64,000 bases of DNA from Blastococcus sp. VKM Ac-2987. GTDB taxonomy: Bacteria > Actinomycetota > Actinomycetes > Mycobacteriales > Geodermatophilaceae. The notes beneath the pieces were generated by a model. The model searched no databases. It saw nothing but the letters and a program-made list of their open reading frames with translations, and was not told where the DNA came from. The stretch lies in assembly GCF_026967805.1 (NCBI RefSeq), contig NZ_JAPVBG010000002.1:1066238-1130237 (forward strand), given 5' to 3'. Every line of letters starts with the position of its first letter. The stretch's first letter is position 1. Both the position numbers and the translations under genes were made by a program. Shown piece by piece: positions 26,544 to 36,090 of this stretch.

Positions 26544-26673
26544 GGGGTCGAGTGCCTTCTTCGTCTGGGGGCTGCGGCTGAGGGGCGTCGCTGGACCGGG
26601 TATCGAGTCTACGCCCGTGCCGGGCCGCTGACCCGGCGTGGAGCGGGAACCGCGTGCCCGTCCGGTGTGGTGG

Positions 26674-27483
26674 TCAGTGGCTCGCGCCGTGGGCGAGGAG
26701 CAGCTCGACCAGGGCGTCGTTGCCGCTGGCCTGGTCCTCGTCGGCCCGCCGGTGCCGGGCAGCGGCCACGCGGCTGATGTCGAGGGCGCTCGCACCGTCG
26801 TGGGTGGTGGCGTCCACGTCGGCCCCCGCGTCCAGCAGCGCACGCACGATCTCCGGTGCGTCGCCGGTCGCGCCGGCCGCCACCGCGACGTGCAGCGGGG
26901 TGCGCCCGGTGTCGGGATCGCGGCGGTCGACGGCGGCGCCCGCGTCCAGCAGCAGCCGGACGAGCTCCGCGCTGCCGCCCGCGGTCGCGGCGTGCAGCGC
27001 CCCGCCGTCGGCGTCGGCCCCACGGGCGAGCAGCAGCCGGGCGGCGGCGGCCGCCCCGCCGAAGGCGGCCCACGCGAGCAGGTCCACCCCGGTGGTCGGG
27101 TCGGTGAGGGCCGCCCCGCCGTCGAGCTCGGCGGTCAGCCGGTCGACGTCGTCGAGGTAGGCCGCGCTGGGCGCGTCGACGACCGCGCCCAGCTCGACCA
27201 GCACCGGCACGAGGTCGGGGGCCTGCTCCAGCGCCACGTGCAGCGGTGTGCGGTGCTGCTCGGTGCGGGCGGTGAGGTCGGCACCGGCGTCGACCAGGGC
27301 GCGGACGACGCCGACCCGGTCGCAGGCCACCGCGAGGTGCAGCGGGGTCCAGCCGCCCTCGCCGGCCCGCTCGACGGCGCCGGCGAGCAGGCGCGGTGCT
27401 TCGGAGACGGCCGAGCGGACACCGTCCTCGTCCCCGTCGACGATCAGGCGGCCCAGCCGCTGGACGGTCATGCGAGTCGTCAC
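26674..27483 (-). CDS. Ankyrin-repeat protein
   Basis: 269 residues from the GTG at 27483, preceded by GGAG at 5 bases. About six ankyrin repeats are visible, for example [56 protein letters not shown] and [16 protein letters not shown]. No signal peptide or enzyme domain is present, so it is probably a cytoplasmic protein-binding scaffold with an unknown partner. It lies between kgd and an ABC transporter on the same strand. Confidence 0.88.
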   Translation of the reverse strand: MTTRMTVQRLGRLIVDGDEDGVRSAVSEAPRLLAGAVERAGEGGWTPLHLAVACDRVGVVRALVDAGADLTARTEQHRTPLHVALEQAPDLVPVLVELGAVVDAPSAAYLDDVDRLTAELDGGAALTDPTTGVDLLAWAAFGGAAAAARLLLARGADADGGALHAATAGGSAELVRLLLDAGAAVDRRDPDTGRTPLHVAVAAGATGDAPEIVRALLDAGADVDATTHDGASALDISRVAAARHRRADEDQASGNDALVELLLAHGASH

Positions 27484-27561
27484 GCGTTCTCCGTTCTCCG
27501 TTCGGGCCCGCCCCGGCACGTGGTCTGGTGGGGCGAGGGTCCTGCGGTACCCGCCGGCGCC

Positions 27562-28317
27562 TCAGACGATGTCGCGGCGCACGGCCAGGAAGGTGCCGAG
27601 CACGGCGGCCACCAGACCGTATCCGAGCAGCAGGACACCTCCCTGCCACGCGTCCAGCAGGTCGGGGCCCTGGAACGTGGCGGTGAGCGCTTCGAGCGCT
27701 CCTCCCGGCATCCACTTGTAGGCGCCGGAGGTGGCGGGGATCGAGCGGATGATCGGCTCGATCACGAACAGGTAGACCAGGCCACCGACGATGGCGCCGA
27801 CCTGGTTGCGCAGCAGCGCGCCGAGACCGACGCCGATCACCGCGTAGATGACCAGGGCCAGCCCCGAGCTGCCCAGCGTCCCGAGGTTGTCGGCGTCGAG
27901 CGCGGGGGCGGCACCGCGCACCCCGGCGTGCACGGCGACCGCCGCGTAGTTGACCGCCAGCACGACCAGCGCGAACAGCGTCGCGGCCAGCGCGTAGGCG
28001 ACCAGCTTGGCGATCACGACCCGGCCGCGCCGCGGCGCGGTCAGGAAGGTGGGGGTGGCGGTCCGGTGCCGGTACTCCTGGGTCATCCCGATGATGCCCA
28101 GGATGAGGAACAGCACGTTGACGTTCACCGCGTTGGCCATCGCCAGCTCTTCGTAGACCGGGGTGCCCACGGCCGGGATGCCCGACTCGGGGTTGCCGGC
28201 GAACGCGGTGAGCAGGACGGCGAACCCGATCACCATGACGCAGGCGCCGAGCAGCAGGCCGAGCCAGACCCTCGTGGTGAAGAGCTTGGTCCACTCCGCG
28301 CGGATCAGGTGCGTCAT
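27562..28317 (-). CDS. ABC-2 type transporter permease
   Basis: 251 residues, six hydrophobic segments, beginning MTHLIRAEWTKLFTTRVW as in many actinobacterial ABC-2 permeases. GMTQEYRHRTATPTFLTAPRR is the conserved first cytoplasmic motif. Its ATG overlaps the ATPase stop (ATGA), so permease and ATPase are coupled. These pairs export drugs, lipids or small peptides; the cargo is not evident. Confidence 0.9.
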   Translation of the reverse strand: MTHLIRAEWTKLFTTRVWLGLLLGACVMVIGFAVLLTAFAGNPESGIPAVGTPVYEELAMANAVNVNVLFLILGIIGMTQEYRHRTATPTFLTAPRRGRVVIAKLVAYALAATLFALVVLAVNYAAVAVHAGVRGAAPALDADNLGTLGSSGLALVIYAVIGVGLGALLRNQVGAIVGGLVYLFVIEPIIRSIPATSGAYKWMPGGALEALTATFQGPDLLDAWQGGVLLLGYGLVAAVLGTFLAVRRDIV

Positions 28318-29285
28318 CGCGTGGCCTCCGGGGACGGCACGTCGGCGGACGGGGCGCTGAACTGCTCCCGGCCGGCGGTGAGCTGGAAGTAGATCTCCTC
28401 GAGGCCGCTGGTGCGCGACCGCAGCTCGTGCACCTCCACGCCCGCGGCGAAGGCCCGGCTGCCGATCTCGGCGGTCGTCCGTCCGGTGACGGTGAGCGCG
28501 TCGCCGTCCCGGGTGACCCCCGTGCCGTCGGCCCGGAGCGCCTCCGCCAGCCGGTCGGCCTGCGGGCTGCGCACGAGCACCGTCCCGGCGCCGTCGGCCC
28601 CGGCGCGCAGCTGCGCCATCGACCCCTCGCGCACCAGGTGCCCGGCGCCCACGATGACGACGCGGTCGACGGTCTGCTCGACCTCGGACAGCAGGTGGCT
28701 GGACACCAGCACCGTCCGGCCCTGGTCGTGGGCGAGGTGGCGGAGGAAACCGCGCAGCCACTGGATGCCCTCGGGGTCCAGCCCGTTGGCCGGCTCGTCG
28801 AGCACGAGCACGGAGGGGTCGCCGAGCAGCGCCGTCGCGAGCCCGAGCCGCTGGCGCATGCCCAGCGAGTAGCCGCCCGCGCGCCGTCGTCCGGCGTCGG
28901 CGAGCCCGACCTGCACGAGCACCTCGTCGGCCCGCTGCAGGGGCAGCCCGGCGGCACGGCAGTACACGCGGAGGTGGTTGCGGCCGCTGCGGGCGGGGTG
29001 GAACGCCGTCTCCAGCACGGCACCGACGGTGCGCAGGGGCTGCGGCAGCGACGCGTACGGCGTGCCGTTGAAGGTGGCGGTGCCGGCGTCGGGCTTCATC
29101 AGGCCCAGCACCATGCGCAGGGTGGTGGTCTTGCCCGCCCCGTTGGGGCCGAGGAAGCCGGTGACCGTCCCCGGCTCGACGGTGAAGCCCAGGTCGGTGA
29201 CGGCCCGGACGTTCCGGAAGGACTTGCTGAGACCGCTGATCTCGACCCGTACCGGGTCGACCCGCGCGGTGGTGCCGGTGGAAAT
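28314..29285 (-). CDS. ABC transporter ATP-binding protein with apparent ATT start
   Basis: 323 residues if read from ATT at 29283-29285. Walker A (GFLGPNGAGKTTTLRM), signature (YSLGMRQRLGLA) and Walker B (SVLVLDEPANGLDP) are all present. The C-terminal 90 residues form the extra domain of drug-export ATPases. The frame upstream of Walker A has no ATG, GTG or TTG before it closes. The only well-placed initiator is ATT (ISTGTTARVDPVRVEISG), with GGGAGAGGG just upstream. The first ATG, at 29114, falls after Walker A and would give a dead protein. Either ATT is used or a base is miscalled. Confidence 0.85.
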   Translation of the reverse strand: MSTGTTARVDPVRVEISGLSKSFRNVRAVTDLGFTVEPGTVTGFLGPNGAGKTTTLRMVLGLMKPDAGTATFNGTPYASLPQPLRTVGAVLETAFHPARSGRNHLRVYCRAAGLPLQRADEVLVQVGLADAGRRRAGGYSLGMRQRLGLATALLGDPSVLVLDEPANGLDPEGIQWLRGFLRHLAHDQGRTVLVSSHLLSEVEQTVDRVVIVGAGHLVREGSMAQLRAGADGAGTVLVRSPQADRLAEALRADGTGVTRDGDALTVTGRTTAEIGSRAFAAGVEVHELRSRTSGLEEIYFQLTAGREQFSAPSADVPSPEATR

Positions 29286-29482
29286 GGCCCTCTCCCGTCG
29301 TCCGTGCCGGTGACCGGACCATCCAAGCGCACGCGCGCCTTCCCGCGGGAGCCCCGCGCCGGGTGTCGTCCGGTGGCCACCACGGCGTCACTCCCCGGCA
29401 ACCCGGCAGAACCGCCGCCGGAGCGCCGGCCGGGCGGCCGCCCGGGCGCGTGACCCCGGGCACACGGCCGGCCGCGGTCCCA

Positions 29483-29488
29483 TAGAGT
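29483..29488 (+). promoter_or_regulatory. -10 box upstream of the adenylate cyclase leader ORF
   Basis: TAGAGT ends 7 bases before the GTG at 29496. The 197 bases between the ABC ATPase start (29285) and this box hold no other feature I can name. Confidence 0.5.
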
Positions 29489-29495
29489 GCGCCCC

Positions 29496-29588
29496 GTGAG
29501 CGAGCCCGCGAGCGCCCGGTCCACGGCCCTCGTCGGAACCGACGGGTCGGGGTCCGGCGTGCTCGACGTCGTCCGCACCACCGGCTGA
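29496..29588 (+). CDS. Candidate 30-residue leaderless upstream peptide
   Basis: GTG at 29496 opens a 30-codon frame (VSEPASARSTALVG... ending VLDVVRTTG) that stops 14 bases before the cyclase ATG and is in a different frame. Its start coincides with the expected transcription start. The peptide is Ser/Gly/Thr/Val-rich and matches nothing I know. It may only couple translation to the cyclase gene, whose own ribosome binding site is weak. Confidence 0.4.
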   Translation: MSEPASARSTALVGTDGSGSGVLDVVRTTG

Positions 29589-29602
29589 GGTCCGCGACCG
29601 GC

Positions 29603-30667
29603 ATGGACCACGGCGGCGACGAGACGGCCCCCGGCCCCGGCGAGGCGCTGGAGCGGCTGCTGCTCGGCGGCCCCCGCCGCTACACCCGGCTGCAGGTGGG
29701 CCGGCTGGCCGGCATGCCGCCGGAGCGGACGCAGCGGCTCTGGCGATCGCTCGGCTTCCCCGACGCAGCCGACGACGACCCCGCCTTCGCCGACGCCGAC
29801 ATCGCCGCCCTCGGCGTCCTCTCCACGCTCATCGACTCCGGGTTCGTGGGCCCCGACAGCGAGGCCTCCATCGCGCGGGCGATGGGTCAGTCGCTGTCCC
29901 GGCTGGCCGACTGGCAGACCGACATGCTCGCCGACGCCCTGCTCCGCGGTGCGCCGGAGGACGAGGGGCCGTCGGTCACCACGGAGCGGGCGGTCGCCGC
30001 GGCCCAGGCGCTGCTGCCCCGGCTGCGCGAGGTGCAGGACTACGTCTGGCGCCGGCACCTGGCGGCGAACGTCGACCGGCTGCTCGCCGCCACCGGCCCC
30101 GGTGACCGGCGCGAGCTCGCGGTCGGGTTCGCCGACCTGGTGGGCTACACCTCGCGGAGCCGCGGCATGGGCGGCCGCGAGCTGGGCGCGATGGTCGAGG
30201 ACTTCGAGAGCATCGCTGCCGAGGTGATCGCCCGGCACTCCGGCCGGGTGGTGAAGACGGTGGGGGACGGCGTGCTGTTCACCGCCGCGTCGGCCACCGG
30301 GGCAGCGGAGATCGGGCTCGACCTCCCGCACGCCTGGGACGCCGCCGACCGGCCGCAGCTGCGGGTGGGAGCGGCCTACGGCGCGGTGCTCACCCGCCTC
30401 GGCGACGTCTACTCGCCGGTCGTGAACCTGGCCAGCCGGCTCACCTCGCTGGCCCGCCCGGGCGCGCTGCTGGTCGACGGCGAGCTGGCCGACCGGCTCC
30501 GCGGGCTGCCCGGCTACCGCGTCCGGCCGCTGCGCCGGGTGTCGGTGCGCGGCTACGAGAACCTGCAGCCGTGGCTGGTCCGCCGGAGCTCCGGACCGGG
30601 GCAGGACGCCGACAGCGGCTACGACGAGGACGCCTTCGACGTCGACGAGGACGTCGCGGAGGGCTGA
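29603..30667 (+). CDS. Class III adenylate cyclase with N-terminal regulatory domain
   Basis: 354 residues, soluble. Residues 1-165 form a helical domain like the autoinhibitory half of the pH-sensing cyclase Rv1264. The cyclase homology domain has VGFADLVGYTSRSRG (metal Asp near 178), GRVVKTVGDGVLFTA (substrate Lys and second Asp) and DVYSPVVNLASRL (catalytic Asn and Arg), so it should be active. The C-terminus is an acidic tail rich in Asp and Glu. It makes cAMP, possibly in response to pH or lipid. Upstream is a short leader ORF. Confidence 0.9.
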   Translation: MDHGGDETAPGPGEALERLLLGGPRRYTRLQVGRLAGMPPERTQRLWRSLGFPDAADDDPAFADADIAALGVLSTLIDSGFVGPDSEASIARAMGQSLSRLADWQTDMLADALLRGAPEDEGPSVTTERAVAAAQALLPRLREVQDYVWRRHLAANVDRLLAATGPGDRRELAVGFADLVGYTSRSRGMGGRELGAMVEDFESIAAEVIARHSGRVVKTVGDGVLFTAASATGAAEIGLDLPHAWDAADRPQLRVGAAYGAVLTRLGDVYSPVVNLASRLTSLARPGALLVDGELADRLRGLPGYRVRPLRRVSVRGYENLQPWLVRRSSGPGQDADSGYDEDAFDVDEDVAEG

Positions 30668-30738
30668 ATCGGCCCGCCCCGGCGCGCCGCGGCGGAATCC
30701 GCTGTCGGTCGGCCGGGGAGGCTTGGCAGGCTGTAGGG

Positions 30739-32376
30739 GTGAGCGCCACCCTCGTCGCCCGCGGACTGGCGGCCGGTCACGGCGCCCGCGTGCTGTTCTC
30801 CGACCTGGATCTCGTCGTCGCCCCGGGCGATGTCGTCGGCCTGGTGGGGGTGAACGGGGCGGGCAAGTCGACGCTGCTGCGCACGCTGGCCGGGGACCTC
30901 CCCGCCGAGGCCGGCAGCATCGCCCTCAGCCCGCCGACGGCCACCCTCGGCTACCTCCCGCAGGAGCACGAGCGGCGGGAGGGGGAGACGGTCCTCGCCG
31001 CGCTCGCCCGGCGCACCGGGGTCGCGGCCGCCCAGGCGGCGCTGGACGCGGCCACGGAGGCGCTGACCGCCGGGGAAGCGGGGGCCGACGACGGCTACGG
31101 CGACGCGCTCGAGCGGTGGCTCGCCCTCGGGGGTGCCGACCTGGACGAGCGGGCGGCGGAGGTGGTCGCACAGGTCGCGCCCGGTGTGGCGCTGGACGCG
31201 CTGATGACCGGGCTCTCCGGTGGGCAGGCCGCTCGCGTGGGGCTGGCCGCGCTGCTGCTCTCGCGCTACGACGTCCTGCTGCTCGACGAGCCGACCAACG
31301 ACCTCGACCTCGCGGGGCTGGACCAGCTGGAGCGGTTCGTGGCCGGCGCCCGGGCCGGCGTCGTCGTGGTCAGCCACGACCGCGAGTTCCTGTCCCGCAC
31401 CGCCACCCGGATCGTCGAGCTCGACCTCGCCCAGCAGCTGGTGCGGGTGCACGACGGCGGCTACGAGGCGTACCTGGTGGAGCGCGAGGTGGCCCGCCGG
31501 CACGCGCGCGAGGAGTACGAGGAGTTCGCCGACACCAAGGCGGGGCTGGAGGCGCGCGCCCGGATGCAGCGGAACTGGATGGCCAAGGGGGTGCGCGACG
31601 CGGTCAAGAAGCAGAAGGACCCCGACAAGTTCATCAAGGCCCACAACCGCGCCTCGGCGGAGAAGCAGGCGGCGAAGGCGAAGCAGACCGAGCGGATGAT
31701 CGAGCGGCTGGACGTGGTGGACGAGCCCCGCAAGGAGTGGGAGCTCCGGATGGAGATCGCCGCCGCGCCGCGCGCCGGTGCCGTGGTGGCGACGCTGCGG
31801 GGCGCCGTCGTCCGCCGGGGCGGCTTCACCCTCGGCCCGGTCGACCTGCAGGTGGACTGGGGTGACCGGGTGGCGATCACCGGCGCCAACGGTTCCGGCA
31901 AGTCGACCCTGCTCGCCGCGCTGCTCGGCCGGGTGCCGCTCGACGAGGGCGCTGCCTCGCTCGGCCCGTCGGTGCGGATCGGCGAGATCGACCAGGCCCG
32001 TGGGCGGTTCCTCGGCACCGAGCAGCTGCTCGACGCGTTCGGCGCCGAGGTGCCCGACCGGCCGACGGCGGAGGTGCGCACGCTGCTGGCCAAGTTCGGG
32101 CTCACCGCCGAGCACGTGCTGCGCCCGGCCCTCACCCTGTCGCCGGGGGAGCGCACCCGCGCGGCGCTGGCGCTGCTCCAGGCCCGCGGGATCAACGTGC
32201 TGGTCCTCGACGAGCCGACCAACCACCTGGACCTGCCGGCCATCGAGCAGCTGGAGCAGGCCCTGGCCGGCTACTCCGGCACCCTCCTGCTGGTCACCCA
32301 CGACCGCCGGATGCTCGAGGTGGTGGCCACCGACCGGCGGCTCGAGGTCGACGGCGGGCGAGTCACCGAGCGGTGA
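30739..32376 (+). CDS. ABC-F family ATPase
   Basis: 545 residues with two nucleotide-binding domains and no membrane segment. Walker A sites are VGVNGAGKSTLLRT and TGANGSGKSTLLAA, signatures LSGGQAARVG and LSPGERTRAA, and Walker B sites LLLDEPTNDLD and LVLDEPTNHLD. The linker between them is long and charged (KKQKDPDKFIKAHNRASAEK), as in ribosome-acting ABC-F proteins. It probably rescues stalled or drug-bound ribosomes or tunes translation; resistance activity cannot be claimed from sequence. A CAGGCT element 6 bases before the GTG suggests a leaderless mRNA. Confidence 0.9.
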   Translation: MSATLVARGLAAGHGARVLFSDLDLVVAPGDVVGLVGVNGAGKSTLLRTLAGDLPAEAGSIALSPPTATLGYLPQEHERREGETVLAALARRTGVAAAQAALDAATEALTAGEAGADDGYGDALERWLALGGADLDERAAEVVAQVAPGVALDALMTGLSGGQAARVGLAALLLSRYDVLLLDEPTNDLDLAGLDQLERFVAGARAGVVVVSHDREFLSRTATRIVELDLAQQLVRVHDGGYEAYLVEREVARRHAREEYEEFADTKAGLEARARMQRNWMAKGVRDAVKKQKDPDKFIKAHNRASAEKQAAKAKQTERMIERLDVVDEPRKEWELRMEIAAAPRAGAVVATLRGAVVRRGGFTLGPVDLQVDWGDRVAITGANGSGKSTLLAALLGRVPLDEGAASLGPSVRIGEIDQARGRFLGTEQLLDAFGAEVPDRPTAEVRTLLAKFGLTAEHVLRPALTLSPGERTRAALALLQARGINVLVLDEPTNHLDLPAIEQLEQALAGYSGTLLLVTHDRRMLEVVATDRRLEVDGGRVTER

Positions 32377-32404
32377 GCCGAGGGCGCGGGCCGCGCCGGG
32401 TCGC

Positions 32405-32962
32405 TCAGCCGGCCGGCGCCCCCAGCTCGTCGGCGATGCCGACGGTGTCCATGCCCGCCCACGTGTCGGAGACGTGGTGCGCCAGCACCATCAGGTCGCG
32501 CAGCTCGCCGTTGCGGTCGCGGATGTGGTCGCGGAGCAGGGCCTCGCCGCTGAAGCCGAGGTCGCTGAAGAGCGCCAGCGCCGACCCCTGCTCGGCGACC
32601 ACCTCGACGACGAGCTTCGACAGCCCCGAGGAGACGGCGCCGACCAGGGCCTGCCGCGCCAGTGCGCGGCCTAGTCCGGTGCCGCGGCGGGACGGCGCGA
32701 CGACCAGGCGGACCTCGCCGACGTGGTCCGACCAGCCGGGGAGCGGCCGGACGGCGACGTAGCCGGTCACCTCGTCCGTGCCGTCCCCCCCGGTGTCGAC
32801 CGCCACCCAGCGGCCGCCGGCGGCTTCGCCGGTCGCCCACGAGCGGACGGTGTCCGGATCGGTGACCTCCTCCTTGATGAAGGTCAGATCCCCCTCGGGC
32901 AGGTCGCCGAAGAACCGCAGCAGCGCATCGCAGCGCTCGGGTCCCAGTTCCACCACCGTCAC
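32405..32962 (-). CDS. GNAT N-acetyltransferase
   Basis: 185 residues from the GTG at 32962, one base after the phaC stop. The acetyl-CoA motif is VRLVVAPSRRGTGLGRALARQAL, followed by LFSDLGFSGEALLRDHI. The C-terminal stretch DLMVLAHHVSDTWAG is typical of small-molecule acetyltransferases of the RimI superfamily. It is the last gene of the fadD-phaE-phaC operon; a role in polyhydroxyalkanoate metabolism is only suggested by position. Confidence 0.85.
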   Translation of the reverse strand: MTVVELGPERCDALLRFFGDLPEGDLTFIKEEVTDPDTVRSWATGEAAGGRWVAVDTGGDGTDEVTGYVAVRPLPGWSDHVGEVRLVVAPSRRGTGLGRALARQALVGAVSSGLSKLVVEVVAEQGSALALFSDLGFSGEALLRDHIRDRNGELRDLMVLAHHVSDTWAGMDTVGIADELGAPAG

Positions 32963-32963
32963 G

Positions 32964-34088
32964 TCAGGCCTCCTGCAGCGTGTCGTCGGCATCCAGCGGG
33001 TCGCTGCGCCGCCGGACGAAGTCGATGATCGTGGGCACCGTGGTCTTCGCCGCGGTGCGCCCGACGACCAGCCCCATGTGGCCGGCGTCCAGGCAGAGCT
33101 CGTGCTTGTCGGGGGACCCGACCAGGTCGATCAGGGCCGCGGTCGCTTCCGGCGGCACGATGTGGTCGCGGTTGGCCCGCACGGTCAGGAAGGGCACCTG
33201 GATGTCGGACAGGTGCACCGGGTCCCCGCCCACGGAGAGCCGGTCGTTCACCATGCCGTTGTTCCGCACCAGCATCTCGGCCGTCTGCCGCGCGGCGGCG
33301 CCGGGGAAGGGGACGTGGTCGTCCGACCACCCGGTCATGGCCTGGTAGGAGGCGACGTAGTCGTCGTTCCAGAGCCGCTCCCACAGGGTGACGTACCGGG
33401 TCACCTCCGCGGTCGGGGTCAGCGCTCGGAACCCCTGGACGACGACCGAGGGTGGCACGTTGCCGTCCGCGTCGAGGACGGAGCCGACGTCCATCCCGCC
33501 GACTGCGAAGATGTCGGCGAGCGGGCCCATGTGCCGGAAGTCGACCGGCGTCGCCAGCACGGTGAGGCTGCGCAGCGGCGCGTCGGGGTGGTGCGCGGCG
33601 TAGAGCAGGGCGAGGTCCCCGCCGAAGCAGTAGCCGAACAGGTTGACCTCGTCGGCGCCGGAGAGATCGAGGACGCGGTCGATGCCGGCGGGGATGTAGT
33701 CGTCGGCGTAGTCCTCCAGCCCGTTCCCGGCGTCGCGCTCGTCGGGCTCGCCCCAGTCGAGCATGTACACGTCGAAGCCGGCCTTCAGCAGTTGCTCCAC
33801 GAAGCTGTTGCCCGGTGTCAGGTCGAGGATGTAGCTCTTGCTCACCAGGCTGAAGACGATCAGCAGGGGTGGGCCGTAGCGCACGCCCCCGTGGGTGTCG
33901 GGGTCGTTGCGGTAGTGCCACAGCTGGGTGCGACCCCGCTGCCAGACGACGTCCTTGGGGGTCTGCCCGACGCCGGGCCGGTCGACGCCGGCGACGAGCT
34001 TGATCCCGTTACGTGCGCGGAGGGTGTTGCGCTCGACGTCGCGCCGGACGCGGTCGAGCACCGTCTGGGGGCTGGGCACCGTCGGCAT
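32964..34088 (-). CDS. phaC: Polyhydroxyalkanoate synthase, class III/IV-type PhaC
   Basis: 374 residues from the ATG at 34088 (GGAGG six bases upstream). The lipase-like box is FGYCFGGDLAL with Cys154 as the nucleophile. The triad is completed by Asp in ANRDHIVPPEA and His in LDAGHMGLVVG. The length (about 370) and sequence fit the short PhaC of class III/IV synthases, which need a PhaE or PhaR partner; a likely partner is encoded immediately upstream. It polymerises 3-hydroxyacyl-CoA into storage granules. Its first 80 bases overlap the end of the partner gene. Confidence 0.88.
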   Translation of the reverse strand: MPTVPSPQTVLDRVRRDVERNTLRARNGIKLVAGVDRPGVGQTPKDVVWQRGRTQLWHYRNDPDTHGGVRYGPPLLIVFSLVSKSYILDLTPGNSFVEQLLKAGFDVYMLDWGEPDERDAGNGLEDYADDYIPAGIDRVLDLSGADEVNLFGYCFGGDLALLYAAHHPDAPLRSLTVLATPVDFRHMGPLADIFAVGGMDVGSVLDADGNVPPSVVVQGFRALTPTAEVTRYVTLWERLWNDDYVASYQAMTGWSDDHVPFPGAAARQTAEMLVRNNGMVNDRLSVGGDPVHLSDIQVPFLTVRANRDHIVPPEATAALIDLVGSPDKHELCLDAGHMGLVVGRTAAKTTVPTIIDFVRRRSDPLDADDTLQEA

Positions 34089-34464
34089 CGCTGTCCTCCG
34101 TGGTCTGGGCGTTCGTCGGTCGGGGAGCACCGGGGCGGGACGGGGAGCTGCGTCGCCGCTCCTGCTCCAGCTGGATGGTCAGCCGCCGGACCTCGCGGTC
34201 GAGCGAGCCGATCTGCGCGCGCAGCCGGCTGATGTCGCTGCCGGCGGGCAGGTTCAGCAGGTGCCAGGCGCGGGCGCTGAGGCCCTGCACCGATCCGCCG
34301 GCGACGTTCTGCGCGCGGCGCAGCAGCGCGGTGGCCAATGCGAAGTACTCGCTGCGCACCACGTCCTCGGCTCGGGGGGCGACGGCGCGTTCGGCGGCGT
34401 CGAAGGCCTGCCGCCACAGCGGCGGCGACGGCGGGGGCGTGCGGGGGGCCGGTGGCTGGCTCAT
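34009..34464 (-). CDS. PhaE/PhaR-like PHA synthase subunit
   Basis: 151 residues. A helical protein with [20 protein letters not shown] followed by a coiled-coil [15 protein letters not shown], the segment shared by PhaE, PhaR and some phasins. The last 45 residues are low-complexity Pro/Arg/Ala. It probably activates or positions PhaC on the granule. It is shorter than classical PhaE (about 350) and near PhaR in length. Its ATG overlaps the acyl-CoA ligase stop (ATGA), and its tail overlaps the phaC start by 80 bases. Confidence 0.7.
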   Translation of the reverse strand: MSQPPAPRTPPPSPPLWRQAFDAAERAVAPRAEDVVRSEYFALATALLRRAQNVAGGSVQGLSARAWHLLNLPAGSDISRLRAQIGSLDREVRRLTIQLEQERRRSSPSRPGAPRPTNAQTTEDSDADGAQPPDGARPRPARRRAQHPPRT

Positions 34465-35963
34465 CGGGTGCCCACCTCCTGCGGAACCTCCACGGCGCGG
34501 CGCAGGATCTTGCCGGTCGGCCCCTTGGGCAGGGTGTCCACCAGCCAGAGGTGCCGCGGGTACTTGTAGGCGGCCACCCGGGCCTTGACGAACTCGCGCA
34601 GCTCGTCGGCCTCGGCGCTCGCCCCGGGCTTCAGCGCGACCGCTGCGGCGACCTCCTCGCCCAGCTCCGGGTGGGAGATGCCGACCACGGCGACCTCGGC
34701 CACCGCCGGGTGCTCGTAGAGCGCCTCCTCGATCTCCCGCGGGTAGACGTTGTAGCCGCCGCGGATGATCATCTCCTTCTTCCGGTCGACGATGAAGAAG
34801 TAGCCGTCGTCGTCGGTGCGGGCGAGGTCGCCGGTGCGGAACCAGCCGTCCGGGATGGACTTCTCCGTCTCCTCGGGCCGCGCCCAGTAGCCGCGCATCA
34901 CGTTCTCGCCGCGGATGGCGATCTCGCCGACCTCGCCGGCGGCGACCTCGTTGCCGTCGTCGTCGACCAGGCGCATCTCCACGCCGCGGATCGGGGTCCC
35001 GATCGAGCCGGGCTTGCGCTCGGCGTGCGGGTGGTTGAAGGAGGCGACCGGCGAGGTCTCGCTCAGGCCGTACCCCTCGAGCACGATGCAGCCGAACTGC
35101 TCCTCGAACGCACGCATGATCTCCACCGGCATGGCGGAGCCGCCGGAGACGCACAGCCGCAGGCTGGAGACGTCGTGCTGCCCGGCGTCGGGGGAGTGCA
35201 GCATCGCCGCGAACATCGTCGGGACGCCCTCGAAGATCGTGACCCGGTCGCGGGCGATCACCTGGAGCGCCTTGGCGCCGTCGAAGCGCGGGATGAGCGT
35301 GAGCAGCGAGCCCCGCAGCACCGCGGTGTTGAGCCCGCAGGTGAGACCGAAGACGTGGAACAGGGGCAGGCAGCCCATGATGACGTCGTCGGGGGTGTTC
35401 TCCGCGAGGGTCTCCGCGGTGGTCAGCGCGTTGCGGCCCAGGTTGGCGTGGGTGAGCTCCGCGCCCTTCGGCTGCCCGGTCGTGCCCGAGGTGTAGAGGA
35501 TGACCGCGAGGTCGTCGTCGGACCGCTCCACCGCCCCGTCCAGCGGCTGGTCGGCCATCAGCTCGGCCGGGGAGGCGGGCCCCACCACGACGGCCTCGGC
35601 GCCGACGACGTCGGCCGCCTCGCGCACCGGCGCGGCGGTGGTCTCCAGGGTGACGACCAGCCGCGCGCCGGAGTCCTCGAGGAAGTACTGCACCTCGCGC
35701 GCCTTGAGCAGCGGGTTCATCGGCACGACGGCGGCGCCGGCGAGCAGGGCCCCGTAGAAGACGACGGGGAAGGCGAGCACGTTCGGCAGCACGAGGCCGA
35801 CCCGGTCACCGGGTTGCACCCCGCGCTCCTGCAGCGAGGCGGCCACGCGGAGGGCGGCGGCGCGGAACTCGCCGTAGGTCAGCCCGGCGTCGTCCATCCG
35901 CAAGGCGGGCCGGTCGGCTCCGCCGGCGGCGGAGTCGAGCAGGTTCTGCGCGAGGTTGGTCAC
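34461..35963 (-). CDS. Acyl-CoA synthetase (FadD-like, AMP-forming)
   Basis: 500 residues, GTG start with GGGGAG upstream. The AMP-binding motif is [20 protein letters not shown], followed by [33 protein letters not shown] and the C-terminal Lys in [12 protein letters not shown]. It activates a fatty or hydroxy acid to its CoA ester. As first gene of the operon with the PHA synthase subunits it probably supplies acyl-CoA precursors. The chain length preference is not evident. Confidence 0.9.
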   Translation of the reverse strand: MTNLAQNLLDSAAGGADRPALRMDDAGLTYGEFRAAALRVAASLQERGVQPGDRVGLVLPNVLAFPVVFYGALLAGAAVVPMNPLLKAREVQYFLEDSGARLVVTLETTAAPVREAADVVGAEAVVVGPASPAELMADQPLDGAVERSDDDLAVILYTSGTTGQPKGAELTHANLGRNALTTAETLAENTPDDVIMGCLPLFHVFGLTCGLNTAVLRGSLLTLIPRFDGAKALQVIARDRVTIFEGVPTMFAAMLHSPDAGQHDVSSLRLCVSGGSAMPVEIMRAFEEQFGCIVLEGYGLSETSPVASFNHPHAERKPGSIGTPIRGVEMRLVDDDGNEVAAGEVGEIAIRGENVMRGYWARPEETEKSIPDGWFRTGDLARTDDDGYFFIVDRKKEMIIRGGYNVYPREIEEALYEHPAVAEVAVVGISHPELGEEVAAAVALKPGASAEADELREFVKARVAAYKYPRHLWLVDTLPKGPTGKILRRAVEVPQEVGTR

Positions 35964-36090
35964 GGTCGGTTCTCCCCTGTGCCCGGTGGGTGGACGAACA
36001 GGCCCCTACCCGGCTCACCCGGTGATCTACCGCACAGGACGGATACGGTGACGACGACCGCCCGCCGTCGTCCGAGGGAGACCCCCGCTC

